A stretch of DNA of 64,000 bases from Anthopleura xanthogrammica. Its lineage: Eukaryota; Cnidaria; Anthozoa; Actiniaria; Actiniidae. The stretch's first letter is position 1. Each line of letters opens with the position of its first letter. A program made the translations under genes and the position numbers. Where the stretch lies: NCBI GenBank assembly GCA_964019055.1, contig OZ025207.1, positions 25,825,617 through 25,889,616 of the forward strand, written 5' to 3'. Positions 1 through 11,847 of the stretch are shown here, piece after piece. Below the pieces are notes generated by a model. That model was not told where the DNA came from and ran no database searches. It worked only from the letters and a program-made list of their open reading frames with translations.

Positions 1-838
1 TGTGATATTCTCAGCAAAGCTGGTCAATGATACTTTGACTATTCCTTTATCAGTCTAAAAGAGAAAAAAACACAAGTTATTACATCATTAGACCCCTTGC
101 ACGTGAAGTCAAAGCAGCTCAATTTGGAACCCTTTTTTTGTCCCCCAAATTGTGCTGCATTCCGACGTGCTGCAAAGGGTCTATATGGATATACTTCGAA
201 CAAAAAATCTTATTCCAAAGAAAATGACAATAGTCCCCTTCATAGTTTACTGCACCATCTTGAAAGGTATAGTCGTGCCTTTGCATCACAGCGAGATGAA
301 TGGTGAGCTCGCAATGATAGAGATATGTGAATAATTGTCCAAGGTGTTAAAAAAGGTCTCTATCAAGCAAGCCCACCGTTCGTCTCGCTTTGATCTGAAA
401 TGGGAAAACATTACGCTAACGTGTTGTTGAAACGTGTATCACCATCACCGTGCTCCGGAATATTCAGATATGCAAATTAGAAGTTTTGATACCATATTTG
501 GAAAGTTATGCTTGACTGATTCAAGATGGCCACATCAATCACATGTCAGACCTATCGCTGAAGAAGAAGCTAAAGAAGTCTAATAGGGAACTTAAGCAAC
601 TCGAAATCTAGAACGGGAACGTCATGCTCAGTATCTGAACAAGAAAAGACGATATCGTTCTCGCTAGAATGCAATATTCAGCAATTGCACGTCGTTCACG
701 TCTTGAGATCAAGAAGTAACACCTATTTCCAGATCTTCCTCTATCATTAAATTCAGTTCTGAAACCTCGTGTCTCACGTCCCCGTCCTAGATTTTGAGTT
801 GCTTTAGTTCCCTATTGTCCCACTACAGAAACTCCTAC
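1..838. other. Left edge without recognised exon
   Basis: Apart from MITE copy 1, I see no convincing exon. About 435-535 (TGCTCCGGAATATTCAGATA onward) recurs in reverse at 37640-37740, so it is repeat-derived. The missing 3' prominin exons may lie to the left of the window. Confidence 0.5.
91..181. repeat. Palindromic TA-flanked MITE (family A), copy 1
   Basis: First of seven copies of a roughly 90-135 bp fold-back element. Ends are GACCCCTT... and ...AAGGGGTC, mostly bordered by TA; both arms contain GCAGCTCAATTTGGAGGAC-like sequence. One arm continues as GCAGCACGTCGGAATGCAG, the other as CACGTGACGTCAAAGCAG, so orientation can be told. This copy is shortened in the centre. Confidence 0.8.
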
Positions 839-3800
839 CTGTTCAGAATATTGAGTGAAGTTGATATTTTGTACTCCAGCATCGTACGAGTCATTGATGC
901 TTTTCTTTGCTTGATCTGTCAACACAGACGTGTCAGAAACAGTCTTGTTTATATCTTGGAAAACTTCATCCAAATTGGGAATTCGCTGTGAAACAAGAAA
1001 GAATGTGTAGACAGAGAATGAAGGACATGGAAAGTAGAGATTTGTTTTTGGCATAAAATTAATCATGATCAATCAACGAAACAATCAATCAATCAATCAA
1101 TCATTCAATCAGTCAGTGAGTGAAAGAGTGAGTGACTGAATGGATGGATGGATGGATGGATGGATGGATGGATGGATGGATGGATGGATGGATGGATGGA
1201 TGGATGGATGGATGGATGGATGGATGGATGGATGGATGGATGGATGGATGGATGGATGGATGGATGGATGGATGGATGGATGGATGGATGGATGGATGGA
1301 TGGATGGATGGATGGATGGATGGATGGATGGATGGATGGATGGATGGATGGATGGATGGATGGATGGATGGATGGATGGATGGATGGATGGATGGATGGA
1401 TGGATGGATGGATGGATGGATGGATGGATGGATGGATGGATGGATGGATGGATGGATGGATGGATGAAATTGTCCTTGTCTTACGTGAGTAACATTTTAA
1501 AAATAGCCCTTGGCTAACAAACTTGTGGCCCTCATTCGATGATCAATTTGGAATTGATTAAAGTGCTTTTCAGTCCGTCCACCCACCCATCCATCCATCC
1601 ATCCATCCATGCAGTTTCTAATGACGCCGTAGACGGCGAAAGCTCAAACAATCATAAGATTTACAGCAGCAAAGGCCTCACATGATCTAAAAACTCTGTA
1701 ATAAATACATACATTTCTGTAGTCGAATACCGATGACAGGTTGAATATATCATCTATCTTGAGAACCGTCCAGGGTGCTTTGTCCTCTCCACATTCACTA
1801 AGCATGGAACAAGGAAAAATTGGTTTGATTTACATTCATTTCAAAGGACCCTAGAAAGGAACGCTTTATTCCAAGAACGAAAAGGGACTGGGGTACAGGG
1901 ACTTTAGTCCACCACAACCACTCCGGTTTTACAACCATAAGGCTATACTTTTGCACAGTTCTTTTTCTCGGTATTAGTTCACTTGCTCTAAATAAAGCAC
2001 AGGCAGCCCAACCAGGATCACAAACGCTGGATGACTTTGATTCGCTTCTTCTTTTTTCACTTGCTTCGCACATGACTTTGTGAGTCTCACACAGGGGGTT
2101 CAAACATGAAATAAGTAACGAACTATTTTCTAGAATCTAGTAAATCAGGGATGATTATAAATTCTTTTTTCAGGTTCAGTAATGACTTACTTTAATATAT
2201 CGGTGAAGATCAGTTTAACAGTTTTATTGTTTTGGGTCAAGGTCAGCGGTTTCATCACATCAGGGTTATCGATGGTCTGAATAATGAAAATAACATTCGT
2301 ATTCTCAACATCTGGAAATATGAAATATTTAGAATATATCACACGTGCTGAATATAAGACGAAAGAAACACCTTCAAATTTGGAACAACATCTGGCTGAT
2401 CTAACTGGTCAGGGCATAGCTAAATCACAGATCAAACCCTGAAACAACCTCTGGGCTGAACTAAGTCAGGGCACGGCTAACTCACAGATCCAAGTAAAGG
2501 TCTATTTAATTTACTTACGTGTTTAAGAAGCTCCAGGTCTGTGACTCTACGACATACAATGGACGTGTTCGTGCCAAGCAGAAACACAATGGCGACCAAA
2601 ATATTGATAAAAAATGCACAAAACACCGAAAATACAGCAGCTCTGAAATTATATAATTTTTCTATATAAATATTAAGAATCTCATTCCCTGAGCTCCTCG
2701 GTTTCGTTCCTAAATCGAAACTCTGATTTCGAGTTTGATTGGAAAATTAAAAGGACAGAAAAGCGTGTGCGCATGCGCCAAATTATCTTTGTGCATCTTG
2801 GACTGCAAAGGGATCTTTTTTGAGAAAATCATTATAATTATCCAATTAATTAATATTTTATTACGTTTTTCGTTTATTTGGTGAGAGAAACGGCTGAAAC
2901 AATTAGGGAGGAGGAAGAAAAATGTCATAAAAAATAGATAGGGAGAATAATTTAAAACCCTGTTCCTCACCGCTCAGAAAACTCCTTTTTATCTCCTTTT
3001 TATGGCGTTGAAGCGCAGTGAAAGTTTTAGCTGAAGCATGTCTTGCGAAACATGTTTCGTATTCATGATTAAAAGGTAATGGACCCCTTGCAGCACCTCG
3101 GAATGCACCTCAATTTGGAGGGCACAACAAAAGGTTTCAATTCTCAGGAGATTAATTTTTTTTTGTTTTGCCCTCCAAATTGAGCTGCTTTGACGTCACG
3201 TGAAAGGGGTCTATACACAATAAAACTTGTCTGAAACTTGGTGAAACTTGTCTCTCAACACCACTGCGTACAAATTTCAACTCTAGAAGCTAAAGAACGA
3301 AACCGAGATAAGAATAGAAATCGTAGTTTTATTTGACTTACCCAATAAGAATCCTTCCACCAAGGTCAGACATATCTCCCCTGGTACTCGGAGTATCGAA
3401 GGTACTTGCTCCAATCATACCAAGAATGATACCCAATAGAGTTAGAAAAACCATGATAAAAACCAACACCCCGATCAAAATATAGGCAATATTTCTGAAA
3501 ATGAATTGACATAAAAGAAAAATATTTTGGATCATCATTCACCACTTTCACACTGATCCCCATAATGCTTCGCGTTTTTTGGAAGTAGCAACGACACAAA
3601 ATCGTTAATACCATGAAGATTAATAAGAATTGAAGAAAACCATCTAAAAACACTTATGCATCTAACAGAATTAACAAAAACCAGAAATTTGAGCAGGGTT
3701 GTGAGTAAATATCATGACATTTCTTATTAAGTCCATACATTGTCTGTAACACCAAACGTTTCATTCACTATCGTGGAATTAACTCAGGAGCCGGTTATAC

Positions 3801-6800
3801 GAAGCCAGTGTATCCAGTGTATAAAATTTGTTTAGCTTTTATCCACTGGATAAGGATTTATCTGGTGGATAGCGTTATTCAGGCTTCCTATACAACCGGC
3901 TCCTGACTGAAACTGGATTTTTTAATGATAATTCTGCACAAAAAGTTTAGAATTTTCAAATAATGTTCTTTCCAGTTGCCCTTCCCCCCCCCCCCCCCCC
4001 CCCAATGCAAATCATTAGTGGGGATATGAGAGTGATGAATGGAAGAAATGACTGCTAGAAGACGATAAAAGTTGTAAAGTTCAAGCAACAGGCATCCCAA
4101 CCATGCAGGGTGAGAAATTTTATCCCACACACCATAGAAAATACAGCCAATCAGAAAGCAGGAAAGCCGTTGCATATTCGTCGGTATTTCACTCTTCCTT
4201 CCCATCATGCACTGCGCATTGAATCTACGCATTTGTATTTTCTATCGTGTGGGATAAAATGGTTATACAATGGTTCCTCGTGGCATACCTTGGATATCCC
4301 ACTCGTCATTTGTATTTTCTTCGAATACACACTCGCCTAAAGGGTCGTGTGTATACTAGAAACTACAAGTGACTCGTGGGATATTCCACGGTATGCCACT
4401 AGAAACCATTGTATAACTAGTATGTAATACACTTGCCTGTACTGATCATATTTGGCCATATCGCCGTCAGGCTTGAGGTAGTTATTTATATCATTCTTTA
4501 AAGGTAAAACTAACTCTTTCAAGGCCTGTGATATCAAAAACAAAGAAAGATAGAAAAAGAGGAGAGGAGAGGATTAGAATTTTAAAATCAGAAACAATTT
4601 AAAGTGAGGAGAAAAAGGCTTCGCTACTGCAAACCATCGGAGCAGCAAAATTCAATCGAAATAAAATTATGAAATATAAAGGTCTGTTTACACTCGCGAT
4701 TTTTGCTACGATTTGAGTTGGAATTTTTTGTGGCGATTTTGGTCATTGTCAAGAATGGTAAAGGATTAACTTGTAAATTTTTATTCCGGACACCAAGATT
4801 ACCTGAACAAATTTCTATTAAGGCGGATTTACACGGTAGAACTTTTGCTTACAGCTGTCCAGGGTCGCATGCAATCTGCTTACACCACGCTTACAACACA
4901 AATTGCGTCGTGTAAATCAACCCTACAACTTGCTATACCTTTCTTCTTGTCGTACACAACAGTTCAGTGTAGGGTTGATTTACACGACGCAATTTGTGTT
5001 GTAAGAGTTGTGTAAGCAGATTGCATGCGACAGTTGTAAACAAGAGTTGTACTGTGTAAATCGGCCTTCACTGAGTTCTACGTCGTAGGCCCGGTTTAGA
5101 CGCCGAAGTTGTGCCGAATCTAATAGGACAATAACATGACTTTTGGAGGGCATATTGTTTATTTGTGGCCCGAGTAACATCAATTTTGCGCCCGAGCGCA
5201 GCGACTGCTGTCAGCCAATCAGATCTTAAGGAAACCATTTCAAAGCGCGTGCGTTTGATGTTTTCTTGTTTTGTAAGTATAAAAACTTTGTTTTTGAATG
5301 AAAATGTTTTATTAAAATTCTAACTTTTGATATTGAAGACTTTGTATAATTTGGTCTTGTATATTGATGATAATGATAATAACATGACTTTTTGCGTACA
5401 TATTGTTTATTTGTGGCCCTTGTAGCATCGTTTGCACCCTCGCTGCGCTCGGGCGCAAAATTGATTCTACTCGGGCCACAAATAAATAATATGCCCTCTA
5501 AAAGTCATGTTATTGTCCTATGAGCAAAACCTATTGTTTGATTGAGTTCATTTGCATTAGATTCGGCACATGTGAACTTCCACGTCTAAACCGGGACTTA
5601 GATACGCTGATCTAAACACGCGGTATGATATGCTGAGAGAACACGAGAGAATTGTATAAAACCACATCGGAATTTTGGCGGGAAATCAGTCAAGCCTGGT
5701 TACGAGACGCATGCGCTCCTGTATCCCTCGTGTCTTCGTTCCAAACAAGACGAAGGGAGTTCGATAAAGCTTTCTCAAAATGTATCTTTAAAAAATGTCT
5801 TTACTACGTTTTACACACAAAATAATATCAAACGGAGCTTGTACAACAAGAAAGTCAAGAAATTTCCATTAAAGGTAAGATTACCAACCGATATTTTATT
5901 GCCCTACGAACTCGCTCTAAAATTTCGACAGTTTTCTTTAAAAATATAAGCTTAAGTTGGGCTTGAAGCTTTTTTATCTGGCTTTTCTTCCCTCAGTTGG
6001 TTATTTAAAAACTTACTTTATCCACGTCGTCTTCTAGCGGTCTTAAGAAATCTGTTGACATGTTTTTGACTTTGCTCGTGTAATTCTTGAATTCTGACGA
6101 GCAGAAACATAAGATATTTTTGCCTAGAGTTTTACCATTTTGGGGACCGGTTATTATTTCGGAGGTTGTGATGGATGACAAAATGTGGGGACTTGAAATG
6201 TTAGTGATCCTGAAAGGGGGGTCTTGAAATAAGTGATAAATAAATATCGAATTTTTTTTTAAATTACTACTTCCTTAGAGTGTAGGGGGTCCTAAAAATG
6301 AATTCAAAGAAAGGTAAAATTTGTCACCCATCCCCCCCCCCCCCCTCCGATAAATAATGAACGGTCACTTAGTTTATAGGGATCCAGAATTTTGGTTAAT
6401 TTGGGGAGCAGGGATGGAGAAAGGGTTAGGTTTTTGTAGAAAATATTTTCCAATTTTTTCAATAAATTGTGCGTGCGTCAAGGGAGATGGGGTAGGGAGT
6501 TGGTTCTAACATTTTCAGTTTTGGAAATGGGTTAGGAAGGTTATGAGTCATTTCTATGAAAGCTATAGACCCCTTGCTGCACTTCGAAAATATGCAGCTC
6601 AATTTTGAGGACAAAACAATAGGTTTCAATTCTCAGGAGATTAAAATTCTTTTGTTTTGTCCTCCAAATTGAGCTGCTTTGACGTCACGTGAAAGGGGTC
6701 TATAGACTTTTTGGGTTGGGTTTGGGGTTGGTTGGGGGATGGGGTAGTTTAACCATTAACCTTTTGGCCAGTTTAATTCTGACATGTACTGGAGTTAATT

Positions 6801-9800
6801 TGCACGATGTAATATGAAAGTGAATATTTTACCTGATGTGAAGTTTGAGGCCATATTTTGAACTTTGTTTGGAAGATTGTGAAAGGAATCATTACCCTGA
6901 GATAAAACAAGTAATATCATTACTGTAGGCCAAGAGTGGATCTCTGAGGGTTACACCCCTCCCTGGACTGACTTTGTGCCTCTACTTTGCAACTTGCAAG
7001 ATATCCAACACAAGGTTTAATCTTTTTTTAATTTATATTTTGTTTTGGCATTTTTGTGGGCATGTGCCCCTACAATGCTGTAACCCTTCCTGAACAAAAT
7101 CGTGGATATGAAAAAAAGAAAAAGAGGAAGCTCAAAGGTATTTGAAAAGGAACATGTTTTATGGAATGTCCCTAAGTCAGTGAAAATATTAACTGAATGG
7201 AACTCTTTAGCTTTGTATGCAAGGGCTTCAATAATATTTAAAGTAGACGGTTGAGATTCAAATGTAGGTGTCTGTGTCCACTAATTTTACTTCTTATTTA
7301 TTGAGACTGATTCGTAAAATAGCCGGCGGTATAATGTTAAGTACCCGGCGATCAATTGAAACCCCTGGTATGTAAATTGCCCATTTCAGACCACATGACA
7401 TTCGCTTGAGAAATGTTCTTTATAAATTTGTTAAAATATTTCATGTGTAAGAATCAACTCCCAACAGTGCCATCACTGATGGCTTGAAATAGGCACAACA
7501 AACAACGAAGCTAAAAAGTCTATTGATTCAACCCTAGACCAATTTATGACGTCCCACACTGACATGCAAGTACTCCAGTTACATTCTCTAGATATTTTAA
7601 GTTAGTACTACTAATATATAGTCCTTAAAAATCTGCGGGGAGGGGGTACTTTGGGTTGTTTCATACAGGGATGCTCTGCCTTGACTTTCGATCCCTTACC
7701 CTTTTATATACCAAATTTCAAAAAAAAGGTACCCCTTTTAAAAACTTTTTTTCCTGAAAAGGTACCCCTTTGAAAAAAAGCTACCCCTCTTTTATACCAA
7801 AACTCACAAATTCCCACCCCTTTTCTATACCTGCGGCCTGAAAAATGTACTCCTTTTGGGCAGAGCATCCCCGTATAGTCCATTATATGGATTACCCCCC
7901 CCCCTCCCCCCCCGGCCTTAAACACCACAAACCTTATGAGCTTCTTGGGTCAAGTTGGTGTTTACAACATCCTGTACTCTGTTCTTTGTATCGGTAACAT
8001 TAGGAACCTGAGTGAAGTCAGCATCACCAGTAAGGAGGTTCTCATTTGGTATTGAATCACAATCACCCCCTGGGGGTAGTCTATTGCATTCACTTCTTGC
8101 TTCGGATATGTTTTTTCTTGATTCAGATAAAAGTTCATCTAACTTTTTACCATCAGAAACCAATGATAATACATTATTTTGTATACCTTCAAGAAGTTTG
8201 AGTGAGCTTGTGATGTCTAAGATGATTAAAAAATAATTCAATTCATTTTGTAAAACCGTCAAAACTTAAAAATTTATCAAGCCCTGAAACAACCTCTGGG
8301 CTGATCTAAGTCAGGGCATGGCTAACTCACAGATCCAACCCTGAAACAACCTCTGGGCTGATCTAAGTCAGGGCATGGCTAACTCACAGATCCAACCCTG
8401 AAACAACCTCTGGGCTGATCTAAGTCAGGGCACGGCTAACTCACAGATTGCCCTCTTAAGGAATTAAATACATAAAATAAACAATATTGCCTTACCTTCG
8501 CTAAGTTTAATGGCAGAGTTGACCAGATCGATAACAATTGGTCCCCCCTCTTTGATAACTGGGTTTACTATGTCCTCACCCAATGCTGTGTACAAAAGGA
8601 ATGAAATTTGATAAGAGTAGTGAGTAGAAAACATGGAAAAAAATAAAAAATAAGAGATGCATGGGAATTAAATGAGATTGAAAGTTTCACCATAACCAGT
8701 GTCCCAAAGGGGGTCCTAACCCCATTTGCAAGCCCAAAATTTTGCAAAATGCCAGTCCTAGTAATGGCTAAATCCCAGTCCCAGCGCACACAATCCCATT
8801 TTCCCAGCCCCCAAAAAGGCAAATCACAGCTCCCTTTTTACCCCTTCAGGACCCTCTTGGCAGATGTAGTGACAGATAGTTATGGGGCATCTTAGTCTCA
8901 CTATTAAGTATTAGATTTTGCTAATCAGTTTATGTCACCTAAAAGCTTGCCTAAAGCCCATGGCCAAATACTGAGAGGCCATAGCTAGGGAGGGGGGGGG
9001 GGGGTAGTCTCTCCTCCATCGTGTTTGCCATTATTTTGGTTGGCTGTTTCTTTGGTTGATGTTTTGAAAATTGGTTTTGCCCTCCCCTAAGGCAAAATCC
9101 TGGCTATGTCCCTGTATTGGATATAATAAATTTATAAGGCAATGATTGACTGTTTAAAAAAAATCTGCAATTATATATATTGACATCACCTTGCATTACA
9201 TGTCTAAGGAACCATATACTTGTGTAGATTTATATTTATTTGATCTAAAATTGCTCATCCCTATACATGTAATATCATAGACCCCTTTCAGCACATCAGA
9301 ATGCAGCTCAATTTAGAGGACAAAACAATAGATTCCAATTCTCAGGAGATTGAACTTCTTTTGTTTCTCCTCCAAATTGAGCTGCTTAAATGACGTCAAG
9401 TGAAAGTGGTAGCTATCATCTCATTACTCACCAACAATCTCTTTTATAACATTATCAAAAACTACCAACAAATCTGGCCCTACAATGTGGTTAATTTTCT
9501 GAAAAAAAGGGAAATAATTCAATAAAATTATATTAATATAGTTATTGTATTTATTATTATCAATTTATTATAATTAATAAGGGAAATCATAGGTAATACT
9601 CAATTAAATGCAGCACTGTCTCAACTTTGTGGTGGATTTTCTCAGTCGAACTTTGACATTTCCATCTCAGAACTTACCACTTATCAAATAAAATACAGTT
9701 ATTTATAATTTTCTATTAATTTTATCAAAAGAGATGGCATTAATTACCTTAAAAGTATTATTTTTGTAGGTAAAAATATCATCAAAAACGTCATCAAATG

Positions 9801-11847
9801 TTGTTCTTGCTTTGGGCAAACTGTCAGTCATTTTGGAAGTGGAAATAAGAATGATAACAGCACCAGCTCTTTCAAAAGGCAATCAGAAAAAAAAATTATT
9901 TTCATCTGTCAATGAAATATTTACTAAGTATAACTAAATATACTGGACATATGATTGACTGAAACCAAAAACCCAGACGTCTGGTGTCATGATTCAAAGT
10001 TTAATTTGAAATGTAATAACCATTTCCTGGAGGAAATAATCTTCCAATCAAAGTTCTGATGATCCCAGCTCCCTTCTTAGAAATTCCCCTACCATTTCTA
10101 TCGGCCTTGATAAGGGTAATAAGGATAGATAAGTTGCTTTTGGGTGTGCATGATTTTGGAGATATATAGAGACCCTTTTTAATAAATCCAGGGAAAATAA
10201 AGCATTCTTTGTAAGATTTATTTAAAAAGGTCTATTAATAATTGGCTTAAAAATGAAACAGAAAATGAACAATAATATAAAAATAACATTGTCTCTGCCA
10301 TGTTTTTTATAACTTGAATATCTATCACATCTATCTCTTTCCATTGACATCCCTCCCCTCTGATCCCCTCACCTCCCCTTACCTCCCCTCCCCTTACCTC
10401 CCCTCCCACCCCTTTTATTTTCTTGTGAATTGGCAATTGGGGAGTGGGGGAGGGATAATGGAAAGAGAAAACCTCAATCTGCTTCAAATATAATATTGGA
10501 AACATAAATAGAACTTACATAAGAAATATAGCACAAACTACAAGTGCCAACGCATATTGCTTTCGCTTTTTTGTCGGACGGACATCTAGATGTTTATTAT
10601 CATCAAGACTTCCACCACATTTTCCACCGAAACGACAACAACAGACGATCAATCCAGTGATTGGTATAGCTACAGCAAATATCAGTGATATTACTGCCAA
10701 CCCAATGATAGGTGCTTCATAATCAACAACCTTGAAAAGGAAATATGATAGATATGTATAAATTAGTCAGGCGCAACAAGGCTAAAAATAACTGCCGGTC
10801 AACGGTCAATGTCCGGCCAAATACGGTATTGAAAAGACATGCTGACCAGTTATATTTGAAAAAAATAAGATAAAATATCATAGAATTTTAAAATGTGAAA
10901 AGCAAGGAAACAGATCACTGAACACGTACGAATCTCTGTAATTTTGATTCTAAATAGCTTCATTTGAATTCTATTTATGGCAATAAAACTTTCCAAAAAT
11001 ACATATTTCTGCTTGCATATTCTGATGGTGGTGCTTATTTTTTAAGATTAGCTTTTTATTTCTGAAAGTCAATGGTGGCCATATTGGCATTCAGTCTGTG
11101 TCTAGTCAAGAATCATTTTGAAATTCACTGGTTGAGTGACTTCAAAATTCTAGAATAATTTACACTTTGGTAAAAATTGATACCATTGTAATTTATTATT
11201 ATTATTTTTTTTCCTTCAAACTATTTCAATTCTCCTCCTCCCCTTCACATCCTCTTGGCACTGTGGTAAATCCAACCCTCCCCCTCCCCCTCCCCCTACT
11301 ACACACATACGAACACTATATGTGTTAAAGTTGAAAATGAATCATTAAAACGTCCACATTAAGTCCTTGATTATCAATAATTCTTATACTTGATCTCACC
11401 TTTTCCGTATTCAACGTTTTTTTAGATATTAATTCGTTTATAACATCTGAAAGTGAAAAGAATTAGATGTGAAGCAATCATGCTGTTTTTTCTATAATCA
11501 GACGACATATAAGCTCATAAAACGCGGTTAATATAAGTCACGAAATTTATCCTTTACAAACAAATTACGGTCATTGAGAATTCAATAATTGTTTTACCAT
11601 AAGGTGGTTGGCTCCTGAGGATGTTTGCAATCCCGGCAGAAATATCGACGAGGCCATTGGAGCTAGTTTCTGTAGTCGGTTGAAGTTTGTACGGCTTGTC
11701 CTTAGGAGAAGGAGGAAACTGAATGGTATTACCACCACTATCTGACGCCAGCCTTAGCGGTATAGAAACCACTAAAATAAACTGTGTTAATAGACGCAGC
11801 TTCCACGAGGGAGTTGTGCTAACAGCATCTTTGAAAAGCATCTTCAT
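839..11847 (-). CDS. Prominin (CD133-like) pentaspan membrane glycoprotein, 13 exons recognised, 3' part missing
   Basis: Prominins are five-pass glycoproteins that organise cholesterol-rich plasma-membrane protrusions. Exons read on the minus strand: 11847-11598 (start Met, hydrophobic signal segment), 11446-11400, 10730-10519, 9868-9748, 9498-9432, 8585-8496, 8216-7933, 4525-4437, 3494-3342, 2642-2519, 2311-2191, 1797-1713, 985-839. Exon 3 encodes a membrane helix followed by the family hallmark Cys-rich patch ([11 protein letters not shown]) and a basic loop; exons 9 and 10 encode two further helices, the latter ending in the prominin-like GTNTSIVC. Most splice phases match. The exon 8 donor is a GC (GCAAGT). 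The phase between the 2642-2519 and 2311-2191 exons does not match, so a microexon or alternative donor is probable. The last helix and C-terminal tail were not found before position 1. The family call is firm; exact boundaries are inference. Confidence 0.85.
1083..1467. repeat. (AATC)n then (GGAT)n tetranucleotide microsatellite
   Basis: An imperfect (CAAT)n stretch at 1083-1130 is followed by about 82 uninterrupted GGAT units from 1139. Because the period is 4, all three forward frames stay open and read WMDG repeats; this is not coding. A short (ATCC)n stretch recurs at about 1585-1610. It lies in the prominin intron between exons 1797-1713 and 985-839. Confidence 0.95.
2405..2495. repeat. 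Diverged copy of the 60-bp CTGAAACAACCTCTGGGCTG repeat
   Basis: Contains CCTGAAACAACCTCTGGGCT and GGCTAACTCACAGATC, matching the tandem array at 8279-8450. It sits immediately upstream of the exon 2642-2519 donor. Confidence 0.8.
3082..3211. repeat. Palindromic TA-flanked MITE (family A), copy 2
   Basis: Nearly full copy of the family described at 91-181, within the prominin intron before exon 3494-3342. Right flank is TA; the left flank is TG, suggesting a mutated target duplication. Confidence 0.85.
3785..3906. repeat. Short fold-back element (about 120 bp)
   Basis: Arms CAGGAGCCGGTTATACGAAG and its complement at the right end (CTTCCTATACAACCGGCTCCTG), with inner pairing around GTATCCAGTG/CACTGGATAAG. 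Typical solo MITE; intronic in prominin. Confidence 0.8.
4259..4419. repeat. Fold-back element next to prominin exon 8
   Basis: Left arm TGGTTATACAATGGTTCC...GGCATACC, right arm GGTATGCC...GAAACCATTGTATAAC; about 160 bp. The right end is 17 bp from the exon 4525-4437 GC donor. Confidence 0.8.
4819..5070. repeat. Long-arm MITE (family B), copy 1
   Basis: About 250-bp element whose two halves are inverted copies: GCGGATTTACACGG...GCATGCAATCTGCTTACA against TGTGTAAGCAGATTGCATGC...TGTAAATCGGCC. A second copy is at 34875-35105. In the long prominin intron. Confidence 0.85.
5088..5597. repeat. Nested inverted-repeat element (family C), about 510 bp
   Basis: Outer termini GGCCCGGTTTAGACG and CGTCTAAACCGGG; a long inner inverted repeat starts ATAACATGACTTTTGGAGGG and continues through TTTGTGGCCCGAGTA and GCGCCCGAGCGCAGCG, mirrored near 5440-5520. 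A terminus fragment recurs at 12935-12985. Confidence 0.85.
5600..7630. other. Long prominin intron, no exon seen
   Basis: Between prominin exons 8 and 7. Besides MITE copy 3 (6568-6700) and poly-C/poly-T runs I see no conserved exon or other gene. Confidence 0.5.
6568..6700. repeat. Palindromic TA-flanked MITE (family A), copy 3
   Basis: Full-length copy with TA on both sides (CTATAGAC...GTCTATAG), in the long prominin intron. Confidence 0.85.
7635..7918. repeat. G/C-run-bounded element (family D), copy 1
   Basis: Bounded by GGGGAGGGGGTACTTTGGG and TTACCCCCCCCCTCCCCC; body has repeated TTTATACCAAA / GGTACCCC. Further copies at 37387-37643 (nearly full) and 17760-17830 (partial). The right end abuts prominin exon 8216-7933. 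Confidence 0.8.
8279..8450. repeat. Three tandem copies of a 60-bp repeat
   Basis: Units start CCCTGAAACAACCTCTGGGC and end ACTCACAGATC; copies are nearly identical. Related single copies at 2405-2495 and, in reverse and diverged, about 30205-30265. Confidence 0.9.
9280..9413. repeat. Palindromic TA-flanked MITE (family A), copy 4
   Basis: Copy with a decayed right end, ending about 19 bp from the prominin exon 9498-9432 donor. Confidence 0.8.

Noticed and set aside
1132..1517. Three overlapping forward frames encoding (WMDG)n
   Set aside because: Produced by the 4-bp GGAT microsatellite; no gene signals.
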